Below, in pieces: positions 1 to 12,529 of a DNA stretch of 64,000 nt. This stretch comes from Salvator merianae (Eukaryota > Chordata > Lepidosauria > Squamata > Teiidae): positions 130,545,936 through 130,609,935 of the forward strand of contig QVOM02000034.1 of the NCBI GenBank assembly GCA_003586115.2. The letters are read 5' to 3'. Below the pieces are notes generated by a model. That model was given only the letters and a program-made list of their open reading frames with translations. It had not been told where the DNA came from and searched no databases. Within the stretch, counting starts at the first letter, position 1; each line of letters starts with the position of its first letter. The position numbers and the translations under genes were made by a program.

Positions 1-548
1 TGTAAGCACTTAGCTGTTTTCATACACATGGACACACATGTAGCAGAGCTTGCTTTCAGCAACCACAAATTGATTAGGTCACCAGTTAATGGACCTACTC
101 TTTTAACCCGAAGATACTTTTTTTTTCTGAGGGCTCGTTCATGATTTCTGAGGTTTACACAAACATTGCACAAACTGCAATGTCCTCAGCAGTTTATGTA
201 AACTGCCATCAATTCCCCAGATCATCAAATTTTCCTTTTAGCAATGAGATTTGCAGCACTGAGCATGACTAAGTTTGTTTTACTGCAATTAAGGCTATAA
301 GTATGAATAGTCCCAGCAATGCAAAAAGCTAAGGATGCTTCCACATTCTGCTCATTACCATGGAACTTGAAGCATGTTTCCTCACCCAAACTAAGCAAAT
401 CAGGCAAGGCAGATAGAGACAGTGGAGACCACACCAGCAACCATCCACATGACAGGTGAAAATCGTGACCTAACCCAGGAGACTGGGAACAAAGGGCCTT
501 TCTTCACTTATTTTGTTCTGTATTAGGATCCTTCATGGTCCTCTTCAG
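1..548. other. unassigned AT-rich sequence
   Basis: No gene or recognisable repeat was seen. Short open frames here resemble no protein family and have no supporting context. Confidence 0.5.
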
Positions 549-660
549 GGCCTCACTGATCCACACATTATTGTGGATCCATGAGGCCCCACCCATCACT
601 GGTATGCTCCATCCACATAGGACAGTGCATAATCCAGATCAAGGGGCCCTTGATCTGGAT
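549..660. repeat. two adjacent inverted repeats
   Basis: The first has arms at 549-566 and 573-590 (18 bases, two mismatches, 6-base loop). The second has perfect 14-base arms at 632-645 and 647-660 around one central G. Two strong hairpins within 112 bases suggest the remains of a DNA transposon end or a MITE; no target duplication was found. The following DNA to about 1195 is unassigned and somewhat richer in GC. Confidence 0.6.
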
Positions 661-1609
661 CATCATTAGATCTTTGGCAGACTGGCAGACCAGGTTTAAC
701 AACAGACCGGTGTGATTTAATCTGGAACACAGTGATGTATGGAAAGCATATTCCCATGTTCTTGACTACCAGGGGATCCATTTTGGTAGCCCACCAAAAT
801 TTCAAGGTGAGGATATTGTTTTGGCACACTACAAATGGCTCAGTTCTGGAGCAGTTTCATGGCCCCTGGGAAAATGGTGCCAGGCTGTGCATGCCACCCA
901 TTCCACTGCAGGGAATACTTAGGAAACTGCTTTAAAGAGCCACCAATGTTGCACAGACAGAGTGTTCTCCAGGAGGTGCAGACACCTGAGAATCAATCTA
1001 GTGTGCAGATCTTGCATCCCCCAGTGGCAGCCAGCACAGTCCCCAAGGATGGTGTGGAAGCCACCAAAGTCTGCAAAGACGGAGAAGCTGCATATGATTC
1101 ACTAGGCAACAAAGCAACTCTCTCCTGTTCCATTTTGTTTTCACTGGTCTTTGTTCAACCAGCAGTCCTATCAAGCCCTACAGCATGTGTTTAAATTAAA
1201 ATAGAATCTAAACAAGAAAGGTGGGGGGGAACCTACATTCTAGCCTAGTCTAATGATTTCTGTGCTTTTTTCTAAAAACTCACACTTGAAACTGTGGGTC
1301 ATAGTCTTCCTCTGATAGGCTACAAGGAAGGATTAGCAAGAAAAATCACTTGTAGCATCACCATACAGAGCACATGGAAGAAGTACCTTTGATCTGTGAC
1401 TTTCCATCTTATGAGAAACAGCTTGACCTAAAATGTCACCAGGTGGAAGGAGTTTCTTAAGGCAAATGGGCAGGAGCCTCACCTCCCCATTGAGCAGTAG
1501 GAAAACTTCTCTTCTGTTAAAGGCTGGATCCCCATGTGGTAGGCTGTAGGGACTGAGCACTGATAGTGCTGGATGTTGCCAAAGCAAAAACTTTTTTCAC
1601 CACTCGATT

Positions 1610-1943
1610 TAGAGATGCGCAAAAATCCATTCACTTTTGCATATTCATTCCAATATTTCGCATTCACAGATATTCACATTGAACAAAAAATGCAGTTTTT
1701 TGCATTTCCAGAATTCAATGCGAATTGAACCAGTCACCCTTCACAAAAATGAAGTATTAATTTGAATATTTGCCTTTTCGCCTATGAAAAGGGCATTTTC
1801 AATGGGTAAAAGCATCGTGAAACTCATGAAAGTGAATGTGAAAAGTCGTATTTTCGATGTTGCAATTCTCCAATGAAGTGAAAATATGGGTTTTTGCTTT
1901 GACAGTGAAAGGAAGATACAAATTACATTTGTGCACATCCCTA
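1610..1943. mobile_element. MITE with TA duplication, probably Tc1/mariner-type
   Basis: The element is bounded by TA at 1610-1611 and 1942-1943. Its ends are similar inverted repeats: GAGATGCGCAAA on the left and the complement of TTTGTGCACATCCC on the right. The inside is AT-rich, full of TTCAC/GTGAA words, and has no transposase frame, so it is non-autonomous. The assignment rests on the TA target and end symmetry; a TWA target (Harbinger type) is a less likely alternative. Confidence 0.6.
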
Positions 1944-3776
1944 AAGAGATTTGCCAAAACCCTGGAGTGATTGCTTGCAAAGGGCTCCCCCTGCCCTGCA
2001 TATTTCTTCCATTCCACCCATTCCTTTTCTCTTCCTGCCTCCACCGTACTGCTCCCTATCCACTGAACTCACATACAGACCACACATTCCCTATTCTCAT
2101 GATAGGCTTGTAATAAAATGGCCATGTCTTCACCCTTGGCACATATATCTGACAAAGTAATATTGACAATCAAAGCACTGTGAAGTGTGAACAGTCACCC
2201 CACTACAGTTTGCCTATTTCACTGAATATTTTTGAAAGCATCTATAAAACATAACATATAGCTCCTTTTTACCAGGTTATCTGCTTCTTACTGCATCTCT
2301 CTACTCCCTGCAGATTGCACTGGATTTTATGGTAACTTCATTATTTAACCCAGACTGCCCATGTATATTTCAATGGGGAAAGCCATGTGCATGTCCTAAT
2401 TAATGCAGACTTGGGTTCTATAAATTTTTTATTGCCCTGTGTTGCTAGAAACTGCATAGGCTCCCAAGATGTCAGTGAGTTATGCAGCTTTTCCCAATAA
2501 GTGGCAATGAAAACTTTATAGCATTCCAGACATTGTAGATTTTGTTTATGTCACTTATTTTTGTCCCCCTTTTTAAAATAAAATAAAATCATGCTATGTT
2601 TTCTCCTTGACATGCATTAGTTACCATGGAAATAGTGATGTCACTCAGGTAGGCAGAGCTTAATGACCGAAAAGAAAGCTGACTGAAGCAAATAGAAAGT
2701 GTCCCCAAGCCACAGTTGCAGAACCTGCTTTTAGTTGCAGGAAGTTATCCTGTGTATCAGAGGAAGTGCAATGCACACATGCTAAGGCTGCATTCACACA
2801 TCACTTACTTGTTCCACTAGATTTGGATATTCTAAAATAAAGCTCTCCCAGTAGTCCTTTATTCCAGAATATCCAAGTGTAGCGGATGTCTGGATGCAAT
2901 CTAAATCTGTTGTGAGTTACAATGCTTAAAATTAGAGGCACAAAGAAAGCAGAAAATTTAGAGATGTGTTTACAAATTTGTATAACTTTACTTAATTGTG
3001 ATTGGGAAATCCATTTTAATAACTGCTAAACATTTATACAGTGCTTTGAGCTTTCAGAGTTCTTTGTGTACATTATTACTGCAACAATCTTTGCAATCAT
3101 CCTGGTTTGCAGTGTGGGGAGGAGGAGAGAGAGAGATGTTTATGCTGTGTTCTTTGCCAACATAGTAGCATTTGATGCAATGTGCAATATGAATAGAACA
3201 ATCAATCATAGGGCCCCATCCTTGCAATAGTATAGTCAATATGAGATATTACCAAAGGAGGGATGATTTACAACCAAATCTTTATGCAAGTGACAAGCCT
3301 CATAATACAAGCAATCAAAGCTGGTGGAAGACACAGCTGGCTGCCATCTAAAACTCCAGAAGCCACAAGCTCTGCAATTTGTTATTTTGGAGGAGCAACC
3401 TCCAGAGCAGGTAAACAGCTCTGACACTTTGGTACAGGTAAAACTTCAACACATTACAACAATGTTTCAATTAACGCTTGCATATTTTATTATGATTATC
3501 ATTTTCATAAGTGGAAGTAGTAAAATAATGAACCTCATAATCAATTAATACAATGACCAAGCTGACTTTCAAGTGAAAATCTACATTTCACAAAGACAAG
3601 ATATGGTGCAATGATAGTCTTCCATTTATCATTACAATTTCACCCATGCCACTCTAGTTAAGATTCTGTCAGTGTTTCCATTATGAAGAGGTTCATAATT
3701 CAACCCTAAAAATGTCACCTCTGGCTAGGAGATCAAAGGGTAGAAGCAATTAAAGGATTGTTTAAATCAGATTGTG

Positions 3777-3781
<5 letters not shown>
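1944..3781. other. unassigned AT-rich sequence with one small palindromic element
   Basis: Apart from the palindromic MITE at 2786-2904 nothing is recognisable. The sequence has ordinary AT-rich vertebrate intergenic or intronic composition. Confidence 0.45.
2786..2904. mobile_element. palindromic MITE, same family as 46747-46883
   Basis: The two halves are reverse complements around a centre near 2845, both carrying TTGGATATTCT followed by AATAAAG, with outer ends related to CTGCATCCAGAC. The copy at 46747-46883 has the same words and is better preserved. There is no coding capacity. The family is probably hAT-like, judging only by its end style. Confidence 0.55.
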
Positions 3782-3822
<41 letters not shown>

Positions 3823-3864
3823 CCTCCCTCCCTCCCTCTCTCCCTCCCTCCCTCTCTCTCTCTC
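3782..3864. repeat. (CT)n/(CCCT)n simple repeat
   Basis: About 83 bases of pure CT dinucleotide passing into CCCT units and back to CT. It is a pyrimidine mirror-repeat tract that could form triplex (H-) DNA and is likely length-polymorphic. Confidence 0.95.
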
Positions 3865-4104
3865 ATTTTAAAGTTCGGCTAATTCTTGAAAATCAATTGC
3901 TTTTATTTATTTTATTATGTATGCTTCTTATGTTATGTCCTGAATTTTTAAATCAAAATCTTATGCAAAACGAATTCAAAATGATTATTTGTTAATTTGG
4001 AAAAAAAATAATTATAGTAAATGTAGCAGCAATATTGGGTGAGATGGTTTTTAACTCCACACAACTGGTCCTATCAACAGTTCTTGCAAAGAGAGTTTCT
4101 GTGT

Positions 4105-4265
4105 TTACAGCAGGGGTACTCAACTGCAGTCCTTCAGATGTTTCTTTACTACAATTCCCGTCATTGCTTCCCTTTGAGCAAATTGGCTGAAGCTGATGGG
4201 AATTGAGCACTAAGGATTATGGGTGCTGTGGGTAAGGATTATGGGACTTGTAGTTCAAAGAGGGG
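4105..4265. mobile_element. hAT-like MITE remnant
   Basis: The left end resembles the common hAT terminal motif ('ggggtactcaactg'). The inside has a degenerate ACTACAATTCCCGTCAT block and an opposed ATTATGGGACTTGTAGTTC block, giving partial hairpin symmetry as in dispersed reptile hAT MITEs. There is no coding capacity. Confidence 0.45.
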
Positions 4266-5634
4266 TCTTTTCCTAACTCTGCTGGAGACAAACAGCAAGT
4301 AAGGGGTGTTGCATTATATTCAAGCCTTGCTTGTGGGCTTCCCAGTTATGGCCATAACACCACTTCTGAAAATAGAACACTAGGCTTGTTAAATTGCTTG
4401 AACAGCTGCGTAGTGGACTGGATACTGTAATGGAAATATCTGTTATTTATTCTAAAAGGGGTATGAAGCCCAAAGCCCATAGCCTACACATCTAAAGATC
4501 CAATGTAAAGATATTGTGTGTGTTAAATGGATACACAATAACACAATGCTGACTTTGAATACTCAAATGTGTTTTCTTTCATTGTTTTTCTTTTATTTTT
4601 ATATACAACCATAATAATTTTCAGTCATCCCAGCACTTATGTGGTAGAGAGAAAAATATTCTCTTCATATTTCTCCTCTTTCTCTAAGACAAAGGAACAG
4701 CAACTTTAAATGAAACTGAGCATCCATAGGAAAAGAGATAGCAAGCCCTTGAATGTGCCTTCATAACTATAGATCTAGATCACACGTAGCAAAAAACAAA
4801 AAAAAAAACCCTCTTTGTGTAAAGCAAATAAAATTACCTGGAAAATTTAAGACCCACAACCTTTCATACAGCATATCTGATGCACATCTTCCCTGCCCAG
4901 TCACCTTCATTTTCTAATGATCATGGACAGAATCATATCGATTCCAAAAGTCATCTTGTTTATTTGCATAATAATGATGCCATAATTCACCGGGCAGCCT
5001 CTCTCTCCTTTGCTTCATGACATTGTATTTGTCTTTGAAGTGACATGCAGAGAACCTGTGATGATACAACTTGCTCTTCATCCACATATTAACTACTGTA
5101 CTTCTGCTGCATATGGGAGGAAGTGATTTGGATCTGGGGCTTTGATGACAGCCCTGCCAGGAGTAAATTCAGTGCTTTCCTCCTGAAACAGGTTGGCATC
5201 TGAAGAGAACCTCATGCCAATGCCCCAGACCCTACTAAAGCACCTTGGCCAATAAATTCCTCACCCTAGATTGGTGTATTTGACCTCCTGAGACAGTATT
5301 ATTTGCATTCTATGATTCAATAGATACAAAATCTCACTGTTCTGGAGGAAGATTGTTTATGACATTTTCTTATAATATATAACCTACCTTATATACTAAT
5401 GGAGCATCTCAGGTACAAAATAAAGGATCAGGAACAATACTTATGATCTTAGAAGATATGAGATAAATAAAGTTAAGAAAAAAATACGAGCAACTGCTGT
5501 GACATGGACTAGACTGAATGACTGAGTGTTCAAAATGTTCAATTTCTCAAAACAGAGTTCTATCTCCAACGTTATCTCGCCAAACATGGCCCTTAATGGT
5601 GTATAGCGTTTTCATGAATGGCTCCTCCTAATAG
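4266..5634. other. unassigned AT-rich sequence
   Basis: No gene or clear repeat was seen. Open frames are short and unrecognisable. Confidence 0.45.
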
Positions 5635-5650
5635 TGAGTGATGATAAAAA

Positions 5651-5983
5651 ATATGTTTTTAATGTTTATCTTATCTTATTTTCCTTTAAATTTTTTTTTA
5701 AAAAATTGTTACAAAATCAAATCAAATTAAAAAATAAAACATTGAAAATCCCACACATCAATACATTTATAATCCCTCCCTCAGTGAGCACCCCCCTAAC
5801 CTAATCTAACACGTATGGAAGGTTGTTAATACCTGATTTCTTTCCTGGTCACTCCCCGCTTCCTTCACCAAATATTCTACTATTACCTTCCATTTTCCCC
5901 TCAAATCTCCATCTACTGTTTGCCCTTCTATTCTTAATCTATTGTTACTCAATATTTGAAACCTCATTGCATCTAGTAAATAA
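5651..5983 (-). mobile_element. 5'-truncated L1 3' end with 16-bp target duplication
   Basis: The 16-base word TGAGTGATGATAAAAA occurs at 5635-5650 and again at 5984-5999, exactly bracketing this segment. Inside, the low-coordinate end is T-rich (A-rich on the element strand, as expected of an L1 tail) and the rest is C-rich on the plus strand, typical of an antisense LINE 3' UTR. L1-style target-primed insertion with severe 5' truncation explains all of this. No coding part remains. Confidence 0.75.
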
Positions 5984-6159
5984 TGAGTGATGATAAAAAT
6001 AAAGCCAAAACAGGATCATGGAGAAATGTCAGTCAGCCTGAGTAACCACATAATTTGAAATGAAGAGGAGAATGTAGAAGGTTTGCTGTTTCTCAAAAGG
6101 GAGAGAGGGGAGTGAAAGGTGGGCTGAGTAGTAGTAAATAAAATGGGGAGAGTGGGAAG

Positions 6160-6400
6160 AACATGGGGAATAGGAGCCCTACTGGATCAAGGCGACAGCC
6201 CATTTTGTCCAGAATCCTGTCTCACTCAGTGGTCTACCAAATGCTTCTGGGTATTCTCAAGCAGAAGACAAAGGTAAACATTTCACCTACTCTTAATTCC
6301 CTCTAAATGGCCTTTACTGGCATCCTGCCTGACTCTCCAACCTGCAGTCAGTAGGCATCAATTCTAGTAGCCTTGATACACCTGCTCACCATGAAGGAAA
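6160..6400 (-). mobile_element. CR1-like LINE 3' end
   Basis: Read on the minus strand, the block begins with AGGTGTATCAAGGCTACTAG, close to the AGGTGTATCAATGGCTACTA of the CR1-like fragment at 61.9 kb, and runs into a 3' UTR containing 'ctggatcaaggc' on the plus strand. A second copy of the UTR lies at 7305-7508 on the opposite strand. No coding part is preserved. Confidence 0.65.
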
Positions 6401-6463
6401 TAGTGGTTGTCCAAAATCTAACTTGGAAGGGAAGAAAATACTACAATATAATAGATTATGCAA

Positions 6464-6679
6464 AGGCTGCATTTGCACACATGAAAAAGTGGCGTGAAAG
6501 TGGCTTAAAGGTGGTAGCATGTAGACACTAGTGTTACCATTCCACCTTGAGTGAACATTAAAGCCCTTTAAAATTGCATTTTCTGGCCTTAAATGTGGAT
6601 TAGAGGCACTAGTGTGTGGATAATCCTGCCTCCAAGCCACTTTCAAGTCATCTTTTTATTTTACTAGAGATGCAGCCTA
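6464..6679. mobile_element. hAT-like MITE (AGGCTGCAT family)
   Basis: The ends AGGCTGCATTTGCACAC and GAGATGCAGCCT form imperfect terminal inverted repeats. The inside is self-complementary (AAGTGGCTTAAAGGTGG against CCACTTTCAAG). Related, more degraded copies lie at 15785-15923 and 16850-16980. There is no transposase and no clear 8-bp target duplication. Confidence 0.6.
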
Positions 6680-7304
6680 GGTTGCTATTAAGTGTAGGAC
6701 TGCAGCTTTCTTTGGGCCAAATTTAGATCAATTTTATTTCAAGTGAGTGATCCAAAATATGACAGAGCTCTTTACAGATTCTCTATGTAGCTTCTAGTCC
6801 AGATACCCAACCAGCAGGCCATCATATGTTATGACACATAGAATACACCAAGAATATTACTAAATGCTTCATATGGCAAGACCATATTAAAAGTGCACCC
6901 GAAAAGTATTCACAAAACTTCATTCTCTTCTAAGTAAGGCATATTTTGAACATTTTTCAGAGTCCCTCCATAATTTTTCAGATTGTGCTGATTCTGATCA
7001 ACTCTGAAGAATCAAATTACACATTAAATTGTTTAATCAGTTTATATGCATAAGCAGATATAGCATCCTTTGCTGTTAAAAAAAAGTCCTTCTAGTTCTT
7101 TATTTTGAAGAGACTTCTTAAATAACATCCTCCCCAGACCTATAAAGTAAGCACAACTTATTATACTGGAGAAATTAAACGTAATATTATTGGGGCTGGA
7201 AATAAGTAACCTACCATGGTAAGGAAATAGCAACACCAACTAATTTGTTAAGCCCTCATGAAGCAGAGCCTAAATAGGATGTTATATCTTCAATATACTC
7301 AGGC

Positions 7305-7508
7305 AGGAATTGATGCCTACTAGAATTAATGCTTGGATATTGCCTCCATTAAAGGTCATTTGCAGGGAATCAAAAGCAGGTGAAGGTTTTGCCTTTGTCT
7401 TCTGCTTGAGAAGGTCCAGAAGCATTTGGTGGGCCACTGGGTGAGACAGGATTCTGGACTAGAAAGACTGTGGCCTGATCCAGAAGGGCTCCCTCTTATG
7501 TTCTTACG
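7305..7508 (+). mobile_element. CR1-like LINE 3' UTR, inverted copy of 6160-6400
   Basis: The segment matches the reverse complement of 6165-6290 closely, for example GTCTTCTGCTTGAGAA, GAAGCATTTGGT and GAGACAGGATTCTGGAC. It keeps the likely 3' terminus ending near 'ttatgttctta'. Only 3' UTR is present. Confidence 0.65.
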
Positions 7509-9245
7509 AAAAGTGAGAAAGGGGTCGTTTTTCTCCAATGCTAATAAAACCTGGGATTAAATGCAGCCTTCACATGGTATAATGCTGTAGCCATTATTAG
7601 CATCTCCCACACCTTTCTGCAATGGAAGAACTGTAGTTCATCAGTTGCTAAGGGGGTGACATCATAATTTTCTACTCTGGTTCTGAATCAACCGTGTCAG
7701 GAAATCTGATGCTATTCATTTAGATCTTGAACCACAGCTAAGAATTCCTTCCCCCATATGAAATAAACATAGCACAGTTAGTAACTTAGTGTCATCACCA
7801 GTGATTTTTTTGTACTTGGTTACTGTGCAATTTTATGTTCAAGTTCTGCATAAAAATGTCAAAGACATGTAGTACTCCTTGCTTTTCACTTGCCTTCTTT
7901 TCTCCTTGTTTACATATTTCCAGGTGCACTGAGCCAACTTATCTCTGGAGTATCCCCTAAATGATGAAATCTTATGCATAATAAACCGTTCTTTCCACAT
8001 TCATTCTTGCCTTTGGTACACTTTCTAACCAATGAATTGAAACACTATGGACTTGCACCCAGAAATAAATAGCATCCAGCAAACCATAGGTGTTCAGTCT
8101 GAGCCCTCCAGCTATTCTTGGCCTACAGTTTCCATCAAGCTCAACCAACATGAAGGGCCACTTCTTTCCTGCTTTTGCAATGAATGTTTCTAAAGATCTT
8201 TATTGTGTCAAGTGTGTTGGTAGAACAGGGAAGAAGTACAGTATTTTGGACTATGCAGGCATATTGGGATTCTGTTAGAATGTTCAGGTCTTCTGCCCAA
8301 AATGCACTAATACAGCACATTGATCTAAGTCCCATCAGCATTAAAGGGAGAAATAGTATTGGGGAACTATTAGCCATTTCTAACCTCTAATAGTGCCATC
8401 ATAATTAAAAGAGGGAATAGTGCCAAGGAACTTTTAGCCATTTGTAACCCTTTAGTCAGCAAGGTGTTCATTAGTACTTAGGTCCCTTCCCTTATTTCTA
8501 TACTATATTAAAAATGCTAAAGAGGTATTATTGAATACTGCATAATGCATGCAGGTAAACAGAAGCAAATCCAAAGGGAAAAAGTGATACCCCTGTCTCT
8601 GCTCTTTGTGAAGTCATCTCTTTCAGGAGCTCTTTAAAAGTTCATCAGAATATTGTATAAATATCAGGTGGCTCTTCAAACTCTAGGAGGCTTTGAGAAT
8701 GCCCCTAACAATATGCAATTATTTAACATTACAGAAAAGTATCCGCAGAATTTTTTTTCCTTGACATCATCTATTTAGTTATATTTCTGTCACTCCCTAC
8801 TTCCAACGAGAGCTCAAAGCAGCATGCAAAAAAATAATTTGAAGCACCAAATTAAAACCCATAATAATTTAAAGCATATTAAAACCCATAATAAAATACA
8901 CACTAATAAATTCTCTTCCTCAGTTGACCAAATACCCATGGCACCATTACCCATGAACCATCTGTTGCCCATGGGGGACACAGACCACTGTAAGGGCCCA
9001 TGTGCCATCCATGAGCACTTGAGCACTGCCACTGGTGCTCACAGCTTCACTTTAAAAGAAACCACTATGAACGAGAGAAGAAAGAGGACTCACTCGTATG
9101 TCCTTCTGCTTTCCAAGATGGCTGTCCTTCTAAGGAAGACAGAAGGACATTCCATGGAAAAGTTAAAGTAAGAGCAACAAATATGGTAATTGACCAAGTG
9201 GCTAGAAGAAGAAGATGTTAGACCAGCAGAGACAGGAGTGATAAG
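7509..9245. other. unassigned AT-rich sequence with a possible LINE tail
   Basis: No gene was recognised. At 8820-8935 the phrase 'ttaaaacccataataa' recurs in an A-rich context that resembles a LINE 3' UTR, but I cannot assign a family. Confidence 0.35.
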
Positions 9246-9361
9246 GGAGGAGAGGGGAAGGGAGGAAAAGGGGAAGGGAAGGGAAGGGAAGGGAAGGGAA
9301 GGGAAGGGAAGGGAAGGGAAGAGAAGGGAAGAGAAGAGAAGAGAAGGGAAGAGAAGAGAAG
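9246..9361. repeat. (GGGAA)n/(GAGAA)n purine tract
   Basis: A tandem pentanucleotide array of GGGAA units degenerating to GAGAA, about 115 bases, purine-only on the plus strand. The repetitive peptides it encodes in all frames are artefacts of the repeat. Confidence 0.95.
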
Positions 9362-11709
9362 AGGCTGAAGGATACATATAGATGGGGGGAATAAAGTGAG
9401 AAACATGGCAATAACCCTCTGTCCAAGCAACCTGGTGTTCAAGTCCCCCCCTGCATGCTAGCGAGAAAAGGCACATCTTCAGTCTCACAAATGTAAGCAG
9501 TGAGGCAGCCATTCTCACAGTGAGAGCAATGTCTCCATCCCATAACTGTGGGGCTGTTACTAAAAGTAGCCCTGACCCTGTGCCAAGCCCCAGGCCACGC
9601 ATCTCCCTAAGAGAAATCAAACATCAACAGGGCATCATCCATATGTCACTTTACCAGACACTTAAGGTATTAATATGATTAGTGCATTCACAAAAGAACA
9701 GAGGAGAGTCTCTGTGTGAGACAACAGACCTTGAATTGCTGTTAACCAAAGTATCTCAGGGAGCAATCCTTCCTCTCTCCCTGTTTTCACAGTAATTCAA
9801 GTCACATTTGATTATTTATCAGAACTGACCATATTACTATCTAATTCTTTGAATGAAATCACAAGAAATCATTTTTGAATTGCTAAAAAAACACTGGTTA
9901 TGTCGAAAAACGCACATATGTCACCATACCATCAAGAACCACATATACTGACATCTTTTTTCCTTATCACCATTGAAATGCATGAAGAGCAGAAGAGTGG
10001 CTAACAGATAAAATAGAGAAGCATACTGCAGAAATCTCTGGAGAAATGTACTATATTTGCCAAAATCATCTTGAAGGCCTCGTAGACCCTGATGGGGTAA
10101 TTGTGCCCTCTTATGCAGCAATTATTCATGCCAGTGGACATGGTGCACAGAATATAAACAATTCCCCATGTTTTTTGGTTGAATTCTCCACTCTGCAAAA
10201 GTAAGCTAGCTCGGAAACAAGAACAATTAAATGTTATGGTTCAAGTTAAAATTGAGGCTTAAATTTAAATTGCTATAATAAAAGCAACACCAATCAACAT
10301 TACTTCGATGTAACAAAAAACAAATTTTTGGAGTGACTTTTGGGAGTTTTTGGCTTTTAAAGAAAGTTGATCATTCAATAAATGAGACTCAGCACAGGTA
10401 TGCAATAAGACATACACATGAACTGAAGAAGCCATCTAAAATCATACATCTTTTAGCAGAGCTACAGAAATTGACCTAACTTTTCCAAAATCACCATAAG
10501 AAACACCAGAAAACACATGCCCATTAAAAACATGCTAGAAGTGATTACAAAGATCCAAAGCACACATAACATTCCAGTTATTTCTTAGAATAAATAACAG
10601 GCAATATTTTTATAGAAGGTAGCACTAGATACTCCCAAGGCTTAAGCTAGTATTTCCATCCTTTGTATACAAGCCCATCATTTGAAGAAACCTGTACAGT
10701 TCTGAGAGGTCTGCCCAGAGGTGTGAGATAATCCTTTTATATAAGGTTGTGCATATTTGTACTACAAACTAGTTCACTTCCTTTGAATTAGCTCACTGCC
10801 CCAATTTTCTTTCAAAGGCTCTTAAGAACTGCAAAGGAGGTAGAGTCTTATATTAGAGAATCTATTAATCAGAATCATCTCATTCCATGGACCTCAAGAT
10901 ACCTTGGATACAAATCTCCTGAAATGATATCATTTAAAAATGGTTTAAATGTATAGCTCTGATTGTGATCTGCAGAAATAAGGTATTATTTACATTTCTA
11001 ATGTGAAAGCTAAGGCTTGAGTAATAGGAATTAAGAGTGGAGGGGGATGGATTCAAATTTTATCTCCAACATAGCCCTCCCAAAGTAGGTAAAATACCAC
11101 TACTCAGGTTTACTCTTTCTGTAAAACTTCAACATTGAAAATATATATATTCTTTAAAACACACGTCAGTATCATTCTCCGTATTCAATTTTTGAAATAA
11201 TTAAACCATCATTTAGAGTTCTTAAGGATTGGTGAGGTGAACTCTGGAATTTTTTTTAGAACTTTAAATATAGATGGATTTGGTGAGCTGAACACTTTTT
11301 ATTTGCACAGATTTCTTCTGTGGCAGATGTGTGCAACGTTTTCAGATAACATCAAACTCCTAAGTACTTGGTATATGACAAGACACTGCACTCTGCCAAG
11401 ATCTGATTCATTTAAAGTATCTCTTCTTGCTGTGGGGTTTCTCTGAACAAGGGGAGGGCATTTCAGACCAAGAGCTGAATTATCTGTCATTCATTCTGTT
11501 ACTGTATTTATTCATCATTTATCTTTTGCTTCCTCCATTTTTTGTTGTTTAAATTGGGTCTTTTCTTCTGAACTCAAAATCGAGATTCGGAAGACGTGCA
11601 CTTCAGGGCGAACAACCAGGGGCTGCTACTTTTCCAAAACCTTCAGTTAAGAAAATAAAAAGTACTAGGAAAGCACATCATGCTGAATTTGAGGATCTGT
11701 ATATGCATT
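9362..11709. other. unassigned AT-rich sequence
   Basis: No gene, RNA or clear repeat was seen. Open frames are under 80 codons and unrecognisable. Confidence 0.45.
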
Positions 11710-11766
11710 GGAGGAGGAGGAGGAGGAGGAGGAGGAGGAGGAGGAGGAGGAGGAGGAGGAGGAGGA
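11710..11766. repeat. (GGA)19 trinucleotide repeat
   Basis: An uninterrupted GGA array of about 57 bases, purine-only, just left of the CpG-rich block. It can form G-quadruplex or triplex structures. Confidence 0.95.
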
Positions 11767-12508
11767 ACAGATAGAGAAAGGATACGATGAACCCTCCAAT
11801 TATCTTAAAAGGGTTGATTCAAAAAGTAGCTGTTTACTATTTCCTTTTCCCCCTTGGTTTGGAAGCTCGTCTGCCATTTAAAAACTAGAGAAAGCAACAT
11901 TGCACTGTTTAATTCTGTGATGTTACTCCAGTTAATTGTATTGGCATCTTAGAAGAGAGAATTTATGGCTCTCATCGTATGCCTGTCTACCTGGCAGAAA
12001 GCACCATTCCACTTAGTGGGTCGCACTTCTGAGCAGGCATTCTCAGGGTTCCAGGAACACTATCTGGTCTCAAAAACCTTCTGCAACCCAGAATGGTTTC
12101 ACTTCCAGAACTTTGAGAACAATCGTCTAACCTAAGGACAAATCAGCGTGCGTGCGTGCGCTCGTCTCTGTCCCACTGGTCAGATTTCTGAAGCAACACC
12201 CCGCACCCCACCGAAAGGAAATAGCAATAATTAGAAAACGGCAGCAGAACAAAACAAAGACACTGCGGATCAACAGCAAGCTCGCTTCCAAACCCGAGCG
12301 ATGAAGAATAGAAACAACCACCATTTCTGAGTCGATTTTTGCTTCTCTGCTATAACATTAAAATTTGCAGTGAGGGCAGGAAAACATAATCTACCTTTTC
12401 CTGCACTGATCTTTAAGCATGATGACAGTCCCGGATTCCTAACTATTCTTTGGGTTTCAACCAGTCCTGTTGGGCACAGTCCTGCTTAAAACTCACATCA
12501 GCAAATGC

Positions 12509-12517
12509 TATAAAAGG
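12509..12517 (+). promoter_or_regulatory. TATA box
   Basis: TATAAAAGG matches the canonical TATA consensus and is followed by a G-rich stretch and the CTCF-like motif. If used, transcription would start near 12540 on the plus strand. No exon downstream could be identified. Confidence 0.4.
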
Positions 12518-12529
12518 GAGGGGGGAAAT

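Noticed and set aside
3774..3995. Ser/Leu/Pro repeat protein
   Set aside because: It is a translation of the (CT)n/(CCCT)n microsatellite.
9090..9620. 176-codon minus-strand frame rich in Ser, Leu, Pro and Phe
   Set aside because: Its middle is only the translation of the (GGGAA)n repeat; nothing outside the repeat looks like a protein.
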